The notes below the pieces were generated by a model that was not told where the DNA came from, made no database searches, and saw only the letters and a list, made by a program, of their open reading frames with translations. A stretch of 64,000 nucleotides of DNA from Artemia franciscana (Eukaryota; Arthropoda; Branchiopoda; Anostraca; Artemiidae): NCBI RefSeq assembly GCF_032884065.1, contig NC_088865.1, forward strand, positions 48,272,868 to 48,336,867, written 5' to 3'. Every line of letters begins with the position of its first letter. The first letter of the stretch is position 1. Positions 45,701 through 57,169 of the stretch are shown one piece after another. The position numbers were made by a program, and so were the translations under genes.

Positions 45701-48700
45701 GGATCCTCCAAAAGGGTAATTAATATCCAACGGTAATAAAGCAGAAATTACATTGTCAAATAAAAGCAGAAAAAAGGTTTTATAACCCGACAGTAAAAGA
45801 CCAAGGTTAAACACTAAAGACACACATCAATTTCCCTAAAGATACATTAAAGATTCCCTAAAGATACATAAGATACATTTATAGTATCTTAAAACTTGAA
45901 AGAAGCTGGTGCCAAACTTCAGCAATTTTATTAGTAGAAATCCCTTGTTTTCATGAAAACAGAATGTTCAGCGATAGTAACTAATACTCAATTCTTGATA
46001 AGCAAAATCTCTAAGCTAATTAACGAGGGGAATAAAAACGCCTTCTAGCAAGGCAAAATATTTCTTCTTGAACATTTTTTGTATAGATTGTTAAATTACA
46101 TCATAAGTCAAATAATGCATAATAGGACTGAGACTGAACTTCTCATTCGAATTATACAATTAAATTTGTTTCAACTCTCCCCCCATTCCAAAAAACCGTC
46201 CTTGTGACTGGTTAGAGGCAAAGGATACTCCAAATGAGTAATTCATATCCAACGGTAATAAAGCAGAAATTACATTGTCAAATAAAAGCAGAAAAAAGGT
46301 TTTGTAATCCGACAGCAAAAGACCAACGTTAAAAACTAAAGACACACATCAATTTCCTTAAAAAGAGAAAAATCCCACACCAAGCAGCACACTGGTCAGT
46401 CCAGAAATATAGAGTCAAAATCATAGCATACTAATACTCTTTGACAACCCCAGAGGGTCAGCGGCTTGAGTTACAAGACTGGTATTTTGGAGTTCGATGA
46501 GTTTTAGATTAAAAAAAAAATGTTGTTTGATTTTTTTCGGCTTCTTAGAAGTTATTTTCTTGTTCTTTCTCTCTTTTGAGTGGGTTTGCCTGATCTTTTT
46601 AATTGATTTTTTAACGTAATCCTTTTCATCTTAATCTTTGCATTCTATATATTTTTCTCTCTCTATAAGTAAAAGAGAAAGCTTAAGTGAGGAATCTGTA
46701 TCAGCTTGTTATCTCCTGCGAAGTGCAATGGAGGTGGTCAGTTTCTCTTTGTCGCTCGTTTCGTGGTGCTGACCTGGGTAATGCCGATCACCGACTTGTA
46801 GTTGCAAAAATTTGTCTTAAGCTGAAATTTCAGAAGGTGAACAAGCATATTAATGCTAAATCTCCACAGTCTTAATACTCCTACGATCAAACAGCGGTAC
46901 GCAGTTGATATTAACAACCGTATAGAAGCCTGTCCTAGCTTTCGGATATTGAAACCATGTGGTACTCGTTTGAAACTGGTGTAATCAACGCAGCTAGAAC
47001 AATTCTTTGCTTGCAATTTCAAGTCAAAAATCCTTGGCTGTCACAAGAGGGTATGGATGGCATTACACTCCGAAGGCAAGCCAGACTGTGGGGGTATATG
47101 AAGATCTATAGACTTCTCAATTACGTCAAGAATATGCTGGCACATAGAAATCTGAAGGCATTTGATGACGCCAAAGCCTGCTGCAAGAAGTTGCCACGAG
47201 GATGTTGAAACAGTGTACAAACATTTACATGACCTCTCGAGTAAGTGTGCTCAACCAATAGAAAACGTACTATCTGTGGACGGTGTGATCCTTGGAGACA
47301 TAGTGCCCAACGTTTAAGGGAGGGAATGAACACTTTCTATATCTGCTTAATGCATCCCCCTTTTCTCCACCTATAGTGAGTCCTGCCTACCCCCAATCTG
47401 TGGTCAATAATGACCTCGTTAATGTTGACATTGAGTCGTTCTCAGAGGTAGAAATTCAAAATTTCAATCTGTGAATTTTCAATCTGTGAAGAGACAGAAA
47501 AACTGCAAGGCTCCGGGCATCAGTGGAATCTTCACAGAGCTGCTTAAAATCGGCGGTGGCAATATGGCTCCAAATACTATTCAGTGCAATACAAGACTCG
47601 GAAATCCTCCCGAAAGACTGGCGCATAGGAGTGATCATACCACTGTGGAAGAAAAAAGGTTCCAGGAGGGAGTGCAAGAACTTTAGAGGGATGACACTCC
47701 TCTCGATACCAGGCAAGCTCCTTTCTATGGTTTTGTTGCAACGATGTTTTGTACACCTTCGATGAAAGCGCAGAATAGAGCCGGCTGGTTTTATGCCTGG
47801 CGAATGACGGCAGATAATCTCCATAAGACGAATCATCGAGAAAGCAAATGAATTTTTTCAGCAGGTTTTCATTGCTTATGTCGATTTCAAGGCAGTATTT
47901 GACTCATTTGATCAAGATTCTCTATGGCATTTCCTTTCTAATACTAGTCACTCGTCAAATATTTCCGCCTACTCAGGGCTATGCATCAAGAGACTGAGAG
48001 TCGTGTGCAAGTGAACAGAAGACGTGGCGCATTCTTTCCAGTAAGAACAGGAGTCAGTTCAAGGTTTTTCCTGAGCTATTGTATTGTATTGTTGTATTGT
48101 TGATCATGTTATGATTTGCACAACCAGGAAGTTGAGCTTTGGACTGAAGTACGGGAATAGGGTTGTCACTGATTGTGACTTTGCTGATGACATATTACTA
48201 GTCACCAGCTTAAAGCCACGTAAAACGAAGCTGCCTGGACCGGACTATCCATCAACTAGAAGAAGAGGAAAGTCATGGTGGTGCATCTAAAGTCTGACGC
48301 CGACAATTCTAATTACTTGGTCGCCGAAAACTTAATCAAAGTGGCTGACCACTTCACCTTTCTTGGTTCTATTATTTCATCGAATGACTACATTGACTAT
48401 AGAGCTGCTGACCGCGGAGAGAAGGCCCCTGCGATATTCGGTAAACTGAGCCATTTTTGAAGAAACCAACGATCAAACGAGCCACAAAAATGAAGATAAT
48501 TTCAGGATAAGTCTATTCATTCCTGCTATACGGAGCTGAAACTTGGCTGTCAACTGTAGCTGTCCAGCGCAGTCTTAACACCCTTCAATCTAATTGCCAG
48601 TGAAAAATTCAGGGGTTCCAAAGGACAGGCTTTGTCAGCAGCGAATATCTACGAAGTGTGACTTCCCAATCACTTTTGTCACACCTGGTTGGCAAGGAGA

Positions 48701-51700
48701 CACTTTGTTGATTTTGAAATATTTTGTAATTCCCCGCCGACACTCTGGCTCAGATTCTTTACAACTTTGAACAGACAGATAGTGTTTGGAAGTGTCCAAG
48801 AGGAAGACCCAAATTCCGATGGAGCGATAGTTTTTGAAATTTCCTGGACCACGGTGGAATTTCGCTTTCTGATGCAGAGACCCTTGCTGCAGACTGACCC
48901 ACGTAGATAGGGCTGACGACGCTCTCAACGTTACACTGGCATGAGGGTAAGTAAGTAAGAAATTCTCTGTAAGTGAGAGAAAAATATTCTACAGCCAAAA
49001 ATACCCAAAAAGAGTTATTGATTTAAGATCTCGATCTTCAAACGTAAGCGTGGTTGACAAACAATGCAAAGAAAAGGCCAGTAATTCACTGATTTAACTA
49101 GCAGGTATACGTGTTGCAAGATATCATCTCTACATGACACCTATGCGTATTCTTTCTACATGGAATTGATCACATTGTCAAAAAAATAGAATCTCTCATA
49201 AAAAATATAGAAATAGTTAGAATCTTAAAAATAATTTTGGGGTGTGAAATCTTATGGCGTCTATCTAGTTTTACTTGCGATTAAAATTATATTTATCCAC
49301 AAAGTCATTAATTAAGGCTTACATTCAAACCTACCGTGGCTATTTTCTCAATATCAGCATCAGAAGCACCAATTGATGCAATTCCCAGTTCCTGTGAAAA
49401 CTGGGCAAATTGCGGGTCAGCCAGCATTGGGACGTGTCCAAGTAGCTCATGCACTGCATCTCTAGGTAAAATAGAATAAAAATACTGAAATATTTCTCTG
49501 AACATACTGTACGAAATAAAACCACTTTACGAAGTTTTCTACAAAGAATGGCAAGAGACAAAACTGATTTTTTTTAAACCAAGCTCATTAAAATTAAAAC
49601 ACACCCCCCTGGACCCATCTTGGGCTTATCAAATAGTTCGTGGTAACAAATTGTGAGTGAGGAGCGACGCGGTTCAATAGTAACCAAAACCCAAAAAACT
49701 GAATTTTGATGCAAGGAGAAACATCAAAAGAATCACTTTTTAGTCTGATTTTAAATATATAAGTTTCATCAAGTATAGTTCAATCCATCAAAAATTACGA
49801 GCTATGAAAAATTTGCCTTATTTGCAAATAAAGGGAATAACCCCCACTTAAAATCATAGAATCTCAATGAAAATCCCACCATCAGATTCAGCGTATCAGA
49901 GAACTCTACTGTAATGGTTTTAAGCTCCTATCTGCAAAAATGTGGAATTTTGTATTTTTTGCCAGAAGAAAGATTACGGATGCGTATTTATTTGTTTTGT
50001 TTTTTTTTCTCTCTTTTTTCTTTCCTAAGGGTGACCGTATTGACCCAGTTATCCTACAATGCCACGAGAGAGCCCATTCGAAAGGAAATTAAAATTTCTA
50101 TAGCCCTTTATAAGTGACCAGGAAATTGGAGGGTAACTAAGCCCGCTCCAAAATTCATTTTTTCCCCAAAGTCGCGGGATCAAAGTTTTGAGATAGCTAT
50201 TTTGTTCATCATAGTCAACAAATCTAATAACTATGTCTTTGAGGTTGACTTAATCCGCCACAGTCCCAGGGGGAAGGGCTGCAAGTTACGAACTTTTCCC
50301 ATTGTTTACATATAGCATTGTTTATTGGGAAGTATACATACATTTTCAGGGGTATTTTTCCGGTGGCAGGGGGGGTTGGGGTAGAGAGTTACATGTAAAG
50401 ATTTTAATGGAAGAATTTTTCAGGGGGGAAGGGAATTTCTATGAAGGGGGCACTTGATTTCCCAGCATTATAAAAAAAAACAATAAGAAATTAAAATTGA
50501 AAAAAACTTTTTTCCACTAAAGTAAGGAGCAACACTAATCTTAAAACGAATAGAAATTATTTTGTATATGAGGGGGTTCGCCCCCTAGTCAATACCTTGC
50601 TTTTTACGCTAAAGTATTTTTAGTAATTTCCAAAAAGCTATTTATTCTAATTAAACGTCTTTTTGGATTCAGGGGGCATTCTTAAAGAATTGAAACAAAA
50701 TTTGAACTTTAGCGTAAAGAGTGAGGTATTAACGAAGGGGTGAACCCACTCATATCACGTATGTGAGATAGTTTCTTCCCCTCGTCAGTACCTCACTCTT
50801 TACGCCAAAGTTATAATTTTGTTAAATAATGGCCAATATAAGCATTAACTTGTTCGTTTTATTTTCCGGCCAACCTTAGCATTTAATTTTACCTTAAGTT
50901 GCTTCATAACTATGATTTTTATGTTTTAAAAAAGCAAAGGTATTGTATGTGTTGGGCTTGAGGTTGTTATTAAATAAAAAAAAACACTTTTCCAGCTGAA
51001 AGTAAGGAACAACATTAAAACCTAAAACGAAAAAAAATTATTACGTATATGAGGGGGTTGCCTCCATCTCAGTACTTCACTCTTTACGCTAATATTTGAC
51101 TTCTTGTTGCAATTGTTTAATAATGATTCCTGGCACACAAGGGCCGTTTAATTAGAATAATAAGCTTTTTTAAAAACCGCCAAACATTTTAGCGTAAAGA
51201 GTAAGGCACTGACGAGGGGACAACTCCCTCATATATGTAAAAACAATCAAAAGAAAAATCTGAAAAAATTGCAGTTCAAAAAGTTCATGGTAACAAACTG
51301 TATGTAAGGAGCGACCTAGGTCAATGCTCTGAAGGAACTGAAACTCTAAATATGATTTTTCTTTAAATAAATTTTTATACCAATAGATATATTAAAAGAA
51401 TCGGCTTTTTAAGCTGATTTAAAATATATAAATTACATTAAGTTCAAACTTACCCATCAAAGGGTCCGATCCTTATAAAAATTTTCTGATTTTCGAAAAA
51501 AGAAGAAACGCCCACTAAGAGTCGAAAAATCTTAATGAAAATCACACCATCAAATTCAGCGTATCAGAGAACCCTACTGTACAGGTTTCAAGTTCCTATA
51601 TGCAAAAATGAAGAATTTTGTATTTTTTGCCAGAAGAAAGATCACGGATGCGTGTTTAGTTTTAGTTTTTGTTTTTTTCAGGGGTGATCGTTTCAACTCA

Positions 51701-54700
51701 GTGGTCCTGGATAATTGAAAGAGACCCAATAATTATGCCGATAATTATGCCTGTGGGTATAACATGAACCCCCCCTCCCCCCTACAGCCCCAATGGAAAT
51801 GTCTTTGAGTCATAAAATTTTTCTATTGTTTACGTATGATATTTGTTATTTGGATGAATACATACAGTTTCGAGTGGTGGGAAGACAAATTTTCTGCTGG
51901 GGTTTTTCCACGGGGGAATTTTCCATGGAGAGGGAAGTTTCCAGAGAGTGAACGTGTCAGGGGAAATTATCCACTTCAGAAATTTGCCAAAATTCTTATT
52001 CAAAATAATTTTTATATATCTTCCTTTCTTTTTTCCATCTCAATTTTACGCGCGGAGTGGTTAACAGTAACTGTCCGGGGTAATTTTTCACCGGGATTGA
52101 ATTGTCAAGAGGATATTTCTATGGTAAGGGGGTTTCTCCGTGGATGTGGGATCAGATTTCCTGGAATGATTAGAAAAAATGATCAGAAATTGAAAAAAAA
52201 AGTTTTTTTCAACTGAAAGTAAGGAGCAACATTAAAACTTAAAACGAACAGAAATTATTACGTAGATGAATTCTCAGAACCTCACTCTTTACGCTAAAGT
52301 TTGAATTTCGTCCCAATTCTTTAGCAATGACCTCCTGAGACACAAGGGCTGTTTAATTAGTACAATAAGACACTTTTTAAATGTAATAAAAAAATAGCGT
52401 AAAGAGCGAGGTAATGAGGAGGGGGCAACCCTCTTCATATACGTAATAATTCTGTTCGTTTTCAGCTTTAATGTTCTTCCTTACTTTCAGTAGAAAAATC
52501 TAGTTTTTTTTTTTTTTTTTTATTTAACTCTTACCAGAAAACCATGATTTTACAAGATTTTTCTTTTGGTTTTTAAAATCACGAAGTTTCTAGGACCGTA
52601 TCATCTTTTCATCAGTATTGGCACGTTGAACGGTAAAATAAATTAACAAAACTATTCGTTTAGTTTGAAAACTCTTTTAATACGTAAAAATACAAACTTA
52701 CTGAAAAATACTTCTCCGCAGCCTTCAATTCGTAAGTTGTTCATATCCCACACAATGCCAAAATGTTCCGGTAAGTTCTTATAGTTTGGCTTTATTAAAA
52801 CATTTTAATTTAGATTTAATTGAACGAGAAATTTTAAACAAACACAATAATAATTTCTCGTGGTTAATATAGAAATGTAATTTTTTTTTTCTATAGAAAT
52901 TTCCTCTGCACTGAACGAGTCCCATTTCTCGAACCATTGTTACACGAAGGCTAAATTTTAATGTAAACATTATCCAACAGTTCGTGGTAACGAAATTTGG
53001 CTTATTTTAGAAAATAGGGGAAAACACAGAGGCGCCATTTGGGCAAAATTTTGGGGTGGGAATGAACTCCATCTTGGCCCCCCCCCAGACTAACTTTTTG
53101 TCGCGTAAGAAAACATGTGGATTTTGGCAGCACATCGATCGAATATTCTAAGTAAAAACGCATTTTCAGCACCCGTGTGTTGCTTGGAAATATGCTGTAA
53201 CCAAATGTGGAACTCAGTCACACTGACCTCTAAGATTAATTATAACATCGAAGATCACAATCAACAAGGTTAAGAGATTAAACTGAAAGTGAAAAATTCA
53301 ACCAGACTAAAGGCTGGCCTTCCTCAGCGAGAAACTTTCTTATCTAAGTAAACAATACATCAGTGAAAGTAATCTTCATTAACATGCTGAGGGTTGTAAC
53401 CAAAATCTCGGTTTTCCTACAGCAGAAATCTTTCAGATCAAATATATTTACAAAAAGGAAAAACAAAACAAGAGAAAAACAATATTACAACACTCAAGGT
53501 AACAAGGGGAACCGCCGAGGTTTCGTCTTTGCAAAATCATCAACAAACTGGTCGCAGTCCAATGTTTTACTAGATCCTTCTCTGCGAACATCAAAAGACT
53601 GAGACGATCGTCTCCTGTTGTAGACCGCAGGTAGTTTTTCACTATTTCTAGGCTAGAAAACAAACGCTCATCGCTCGCTCTTGTCACAGGAGGTGTGGCA
53701 GCAATACGAAGTACTTTAATTACTTTTGAGTAAGCCACTGGTAATGCCTGAAGATGGTCGACAATGTTTAGGAAGTTTTTCGGCTTTTTCTCCTCATTGA
53801 GCAAGAAACGCTTGGCAATACCAGCTTGAGATTTGAGAAGAATGTCGTTGATATCCAGCTAACCGTAAAGAGCAGAGAAACGCTTGAGTAACTATGTGTC
53901 CATAAACTTGGTCGAGCTTGGATCCAAGGTTTCGAGCGTGCTCAGCACTGGCAAGTTATCTGTGAACCTTCTGTCAAATTCGGCTAGTAGACGGTCGAAA
54001 GTCTCGGAGTATTCTCGCTTTATTTTATCCGCCAAAGTAGTAGTCTGATTTCCAGATTGGATGAAGTTCTTTTCTAGTATCAAAGTTGTCACAAACTGTT
54101 TCAGATGCTTGGTGATCTTTTGAATTCTAATGCTAATGGCTATTAATACCTTTATATTTACCTACCTAAAAAGTTAATAGGCTTAATGATGTAAAGTCTT
54201 CTACTTCTCTCTGTACTCTCGTCTTTAGAGTCTTATGGTAGTGTTGGCCTACAATCGGGGTTTCGACCGGTAGAGGATGTCAAGAGTCTCTAACTTTCAT
54301 AAGATTTATGTGTCAAGGATAAAAATGTTTATTTTCACATATGATACAGTAAATGTACATAAGACGAGGAGAGAAACAGAATAAGAACTGACTCGAGTAA
54401 TCTAAAATGGTGGTTTAAATTCACTAAAATAAGGAAATAAACATCAAAACATTTGTCAGGAACTGACCTATTTCAATTTGTCAACTTAGAGGAATTACTG
54501 CAAATGTTCAAAAGTTTTAATATTAATATAATCATCTAGGAAATGGGCAGTTGACGGAACTTGAGAATTTTATTATGTATCTAAACTACTTTCAAAGTTT
54601 ACAATGATTAATAGCAAATAGTGTACTTACCCCAAGGGTTGTCAAGTAATTATGTTCTTTGGTTAATAGGCGCACAGTAATTTCAAATCAATTGGACAGA

Positions 54701-56922
54701 ATGAATTATGTTGGACATAATGGATTATTATGGCCGGCAAAGGGCCGTTTATGGTGGAGACTTGGGCCCCCTTGAAAATCTGGGGGGGGGGGGCATTTGC
54801 CCACCCCTGACCCCCCAAATGGTGCCTCTGGGGAAATACCCCCTAAAAGTCATACAATCTTAGTGAAAATCACACCATCAGATTCAGCGTATCAGAGAGC
54901 ATTATTGTGGAAGTTTCAAGCTCCTAGCTACAAAAATGTGGAATTTTGTATTTTTTGCCAGAAGGTAGATAACAGATGCGTGTTTATTTGTTTATTTGTT
55001 TTTGTTTTTTTTGTTGTTATTTTCCCAGGGGTGATCGTATCGACCCAGTGGTCCTAGAATGTTGCGAGAGGGCTGATTCTAGCGGAAATGAAAATTTCTA
55101 GTGCCCTTTTTGAGTGACCAAAAAACTGGAGGGCACCTAGGCCCCCTCCTACGCTAATTATTTTTCCAAAGTCACCGGTTCAAAATTCTGAGATAGTCAT
55201 TTTATTCAATGTATTCGAAAAACCTTATAACTATGTCTTTGGGGATGACTTATTCCCCCACAGTCCCCGTGGGAGGGGCTACAAGTTACAAACTTTGACT
55301 AGTGTTTGCATATATTAATGGTTATTGGGAAGTGTCCAGACGTTTTCAGGGGGATTTTTTTGGCTGGGGGAGGGGTTTAAAAGAGGGGGATATGCTGGGG
55401 AACTTTCCATCGAGGAATTTGTCATGGGGGAAGAAAATTTCCATGAAGAAAGCGCAGGATTTTCTAGCATTATTTAAAAAAATAAATATGAAAAAGTTTT
55501 TTCAACTGGAAGTAAGGAGAAGCATTAAAACTTAAAATGAACAGAAATTATTACGTATATGAAGGGTTCACCTCCTCCTAATACCTCGCTCTTTACGCCA
55601 AAGTATTTTTATTAATTTCAGCTATTTATTCTACGGCTTTTGTTATTCAGGGGTCATTCTTAAGAAATTGGAACACATTTTAAGCTTTAGTGTAAAGAGC
55701 GAGGTACTGACGAGGGAGTGAGCCCCCTCATATACGTAATAAAAACATAAGAATACAAAAGTTCGTTTCGTAAGCTAATTTGTAAGTTACATATGTCTTT
55801 TACTAATAAAAACATTCGTACAAAATTAAAAGTTCTAGTTGCCTTTTTAAGTAACCAAAAAATTGGAGTGCAACTAGGCCTCCTCCCCCGCTCCTTTTTC
55901 TCAAAATCATTCGATCAAAATTATGAGAAAGCCATTTAACCAAAAAAAAAGAATATGCAAACTTCGTTTTAGTTATTCATCTGCGGAAAGCCAAAATCAA
56001 GACATGCATTGATTCAAAATCGTTCAGAAATTAAATATAAAAAAAAACACGTTTTTTTAACTGAAATTAAGGAGTGACATTAAAACTTAAAACGAACAGA
56101 AATTAATCCGTATATGAAAGGGGCTGCTTGCTTATCAACGCCCCACTCTTTACGCTGAAGTTTTTTACTGTTTTAAAAAGTAGAGTTGAAAAAAGAGTCA
56201 AACTTTAGCGTAAAGAGTGGGGCGTTGATGAGGAAGCAGCCCCTTTCTTAAACGAAGTAATTTCTGTTCGTTTTAAGTTTTAATGTCGCTCCTTACGTTC
56301 AGTTAGAAAAACTTGTTTTTTTTTATTTAATAAAGACTAAGGACTGGGAGATATGATGGACCTCTTCAAATGAAAGTAAGAAGTGATATCAACCTAAAAA
56401 AAAAAGACAAAAACAATTTTGTGTGTGTGAAGGCCCAACCCTCTTCTAAGCCCATCCACCGTTGGCTCTTTGCCCAAAAATTCGAATTTTTGCCTCTTGC
56501 TCTTCAAGAACAAATTCTAAAAAGGGGGCTACAAGTGGAAGGGCTTATTGATCCAAATTTTCTTTAAACAATTAAATGTTCTATTTGTATTTTCTGAAAA
56601 GCATTCAATCAATGAAACACAAGAATTCAGTTTTCAGTTTTAATATTGGACTGCAGTTAATTTTTTAAATTTTTCTTTCCTTATTTAATAACTACGGATA
56701 TATAGACTTGCAAGAGACAAATATTCATAAATAAAGAGCCTACATACTAGTGGCGTGAATAAGAAGCTACTAGGAGGATTACTTACGGCTCAGGACTATG
56801 ATGGGGTGCATTATGGTGTCGTATGTACTGGGTGCACTGAAATACTCGAAAAGCCAAACTCGCCAAAAAGTCCCTAGCTGATAATAAGCCTGCTGCAGGT
56901 CTTAGGGAAAATCCTGTTCGTC
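39558..56922 (-). CDS. TH: Tyrosine hydroxylase, last four exons
   Basis: Four exons on the minus strand, in transcript order 56787-56922, 49335-49461, 44693-44922 and 39558-39726, join in frame to encode the catalytic and tetramerisation part of an aromatic amino-acid hydroxylase. The enzyme uses tetrahydrobiopterin, Fe(II) and O2 to turn tyrosine into L-DOPA, the first step of dopamine synthesis and, in arthropods, of cuticle tanning and melanin. The iron ligands are visible: two histidines in HELLGH and the glutamate in TVEFGL. Tyrosine rather than phenylalanine or tryptophan hydroxylase is favoured by [27 protein letters not shown] and AVQAYQDQ. The N-terminal regulatory domain and first catalytic exons are missing and probably lie past 64000. 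Introns are 7.3, 4.4 and 5.0 kb and full of antisense repeats. The arthropod name for the gene is pale (ple). Confidence 0.9.
40030..41416 (-). repeat. Composite foldback repeat, reverse
   Basis: The tail hairpin is at 40060-40310 (ACTCCGTATATGAAAGGGG, TTTAGCGTAAAGAGCGGGG) and the head CAGTTTGTTACTACGAACTG ends at 41411. A middle part of the linker is deleted around 40360-40440 and replaced by short AACAAAATAGTAA repeats. It starts about 0.3 kb upstream (in genome order downstream) of the tyrosine hydroxylase terminal exon. Confidence 0.82.
41885..42345. repeat. Foldback tail fragments
   Basis: ACCCCACTCTTTACGCTAAG at 41905-41924 and, 300 bp on, CAAAATAATTTCTGTTCGTT (42265-42284) with a TCATTTAAAAAAATC end are diverged pieces of the foldback tail. 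The sequence between them shows nothing recognisable. Confidence 0.55.
42400..44040. other. Tyrosine hydroxylase intron, nothing firmly recognised
   Basis: Small frames at 42402-42605, 43203-43394 and 43458-43655 (minus) have no recognised motifs. A hairpin GGGGCGCCTTCGCCCC is at 42542-42557. ACATGAAATGAAGCACC occurs at 43879 and again at 44017. Confidence 0.45.
44051..44631 (+). mobile_element. Short inverted-repeat element flanked by TTAA
   Basis: The left end reads GGCCACGATTAAGTGAACTG and the right end, reversed, GGCTGTGATTAAGTGAACTT; both are directly flanked by TTAA (44047-44050 and 44632-44635). A second, subterminal inverted pair lies inside (TATTCATTGGCGGAAA near 44129 and TTTCCGCCAATGAATA near 44505). 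There is no coding potential in about 580 bp. TTAA duplication suggests mobilisation by a piggyBac-like transposase, though the termini lack the usual CCC start. It lies in a tyrosine hydroxylase intron, about 60 bp past an exon. Confidence 0.7.
44693..44922 (-). CDS. TH: Tyrosine hydroxylase exon with the catalytic glutamate
   Basis: The acceptor is TTAAATAG and the donor GTAAGT on the minus strand; 76 codons plus AG of a split arginine codon. It starts [20 protein letters not shown], where the E of TVEFGL is the third Fe(II) ligand. [19 protein letters not shown] and [18 protein letters not shown] follow. The polypyrimidine tract before the acceptor is poor, but the frame match to both neighbours is exact. 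Confidence 0.93.
45361..46361 (+). repeat. 480-bp direct tandem duplication
   Basis: 45361-45841 and 45881-46361 are about 90% alike by eye, offset 520 bp. Shared phrases include GAAAGAAGCTGGTGCCAAAC, AACGCCTTCTAGCAAGGCAA, AAAGCAGAAATTACATTGTC and ACTAAAGACACACATCAATT. There is no credible coding sequence. It lies in a tyrosine hydroxylase intron. Confidence 0.88.
46687..48960 (+). mobile_element. Decayed LINE, 5'-truncated (RTE-like)
   Basis: The plus strand holds the end of an endonuclease ([20 protein letters not shown]), a linker ([20 protein letters not shown]) and a reverse transcriptase in several frames: [83 protein letters not shown] (FADD box) and [13 protein letters not shown]. 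The 3' end has the terminal WTT..RF..AETL-type block and a tail of repeated GTAA (48945-48957). Many stops and frameshifts are present. It lies antisense in a tyrosine hydroxylase intron. Confidence 0.85.
49335..49461 (-). CDS. TH: Tyrosine hydroxylase exon with iron-binding HELLGH
   Basis: The acceptor is TTTACCTAG and the donor GTAGGT on the minus strand. The first base completes the proline codon of SPEP, then 42 codons follow, containing [18 protein letters not shown] and [17 protein letters not shown]. The two histidines of HELLGH are the conserved Fe(II) ligands. It ends in IEKIAT, phase 0 with the next exon. Confidence 0.93.
49627..51240 (+). repeat. Composite foldback repeat, forward, with extra tail hairpins
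   Basis: The head AGTTCGTGGTAACAAATTGT is followed by the standard body and then three CTTTACGC-type hairpin arms (50600, 50720, 50790) and a further tail at 50990-51240. The arms are diverged (CTTGCTTTTTACGCTAAAGT). It begins about 60 bp beyond the acceptor side of the tyrosine hydroxylase HELLGH exon. Confidence 0.78.
51275..52535 (+). repeat. Composite foldback repeat, forward, diverged
   Basis: The head AAGTTCATGGTAACAAACTG and GTAAGGAGCGACC are at 51281-51316, the body block ATTCAGCGTATCAGAGAACC is at 51555, and the tail hairpin (CCTCACTCTTTACGCTAAAG, TAGCGTAAAGAGCGAGG) is at 52280-52410. It follows the preceding copy directly in the same orientation. Confidence 0.78.
53027..54830 (-). 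mobile_element. hAT-type DNA transposon relic, nested in a composite repeat
   Basis: The ends are inverted: CAGAGGCGCCATTTGGG at 53027 and CCCAAATGGTGCCTCTG ending at 54830 (16 of 17 match). The eight flanking bases (GGAAAACA left, GGGAAATA right) agree at six positions, as expected for an old hAT target duplication. The element is 1804 bp and carries a decayed transposase on the minus strand. It splits a composite repeat: the left flank ends AAAATAGGGG and the right flank resumes ACCCCCTAAAAG, contiguous in other copies. It lies in a tyrosine hydroxylase intron. Confidence 0.82.
53448..54092 (-). pseudogene. hAT transposase remnant with C-terminal dimerisation domain
   Basis: Two minus-strand frames remain. 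The upstream one (54092-53892) reads [20 protein letters not shown], then [19 protein letters not shown]. The downstream one (53804-53448) reads [20 protein letters not shown], then [18 protein letters not shown] and DDRLSLLMF, which is the hATC dimerisation region (P.(S/T).A..ER.FS..K..LRS....RL..L). A frame break separates them. The N-terminal zinc finger and most of the catalytic part are missing, so the gene is dead. Confidence 0.82.
56787..56922 (-). CDS. TH: Tyrosine hydroxylase exon, catalytic core start
   Basis: The acceptor is ATGTTTCAG and the donor GTAAGT on the minus strand. The exon carries 2 nt of a split codon, 44 codons ([18 protein letters not shown], then [17 protein letters not shown] and HNAPHHSPE), and CC of a split proline codon completed by the next exon. 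This is the pterin-binding and active-site entry segment of aromatic amino-acid hydroxylases. Confidence 0.9.
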
Positions 56923-57169
56923 CTGAAACATGACAAGTTTTGTTTTGAATAAGAGAACCATATGAAATAACAAATATTTCAATTGCAGTTTGACAATACT
57001 ATAGGATAACCTTAGTGGAAAGAGGTTTAAGAGGAAAGAAGTTTAAGAGAAAAGAAGGAAAGAGAGCTTCTTAAGAAGAAGTTTTAAGAGGAAGCTAAAA
57101 AAGAGTATTTTGGGGTTGAAAATAAGTATCTAAATAAGTATCAAAGATGAGGATTAATGTAAAATATAT

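Larger units (their letters stand above)
52974..56330 (+). repeat. Composite foldback repeat split by the hAT relic
   Basis: Head AACAGTTCGTGGTAACGAA at 52978 jumps to TTATTTTAGAAAATAGGGG, so about 160 bp of body is deleted. The hAT relic (53027-54830) interrupts it, and body plus both tail hairpins follow to AAACTTGTTTTTTTTTATTT near 56325. The last exon-proximal bases lie about 0.45 kb from the tyrosine hydroxylase exon at 56787. Confidence 0.85.

Noticed and set aside
45629..46345. Two near-identical minus-strand open frames of about 60 codons.
   Set aside because: They are the same frame in two copies of the 480-bp duplication, with no motif and poor reading-frame conservation.
46440..46505. 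Possible second SINE head (GGAGTTCGATG) before the decayed LINE.
   Set aside because: The B box is imperfect and no body could be followed.
52702..52777. Minus-strand segment reading [20 protein letters not shown] with a GTAAGT-type donor, considered as an extra tyrosine hydroxylase exon.
   Set aside because: Inserting it between the exons at 56787 and 49461 shifts the frame to a stop, and those two exons already join perfectly through a split proline codon. The acceptor has no polypyrimidine tract.
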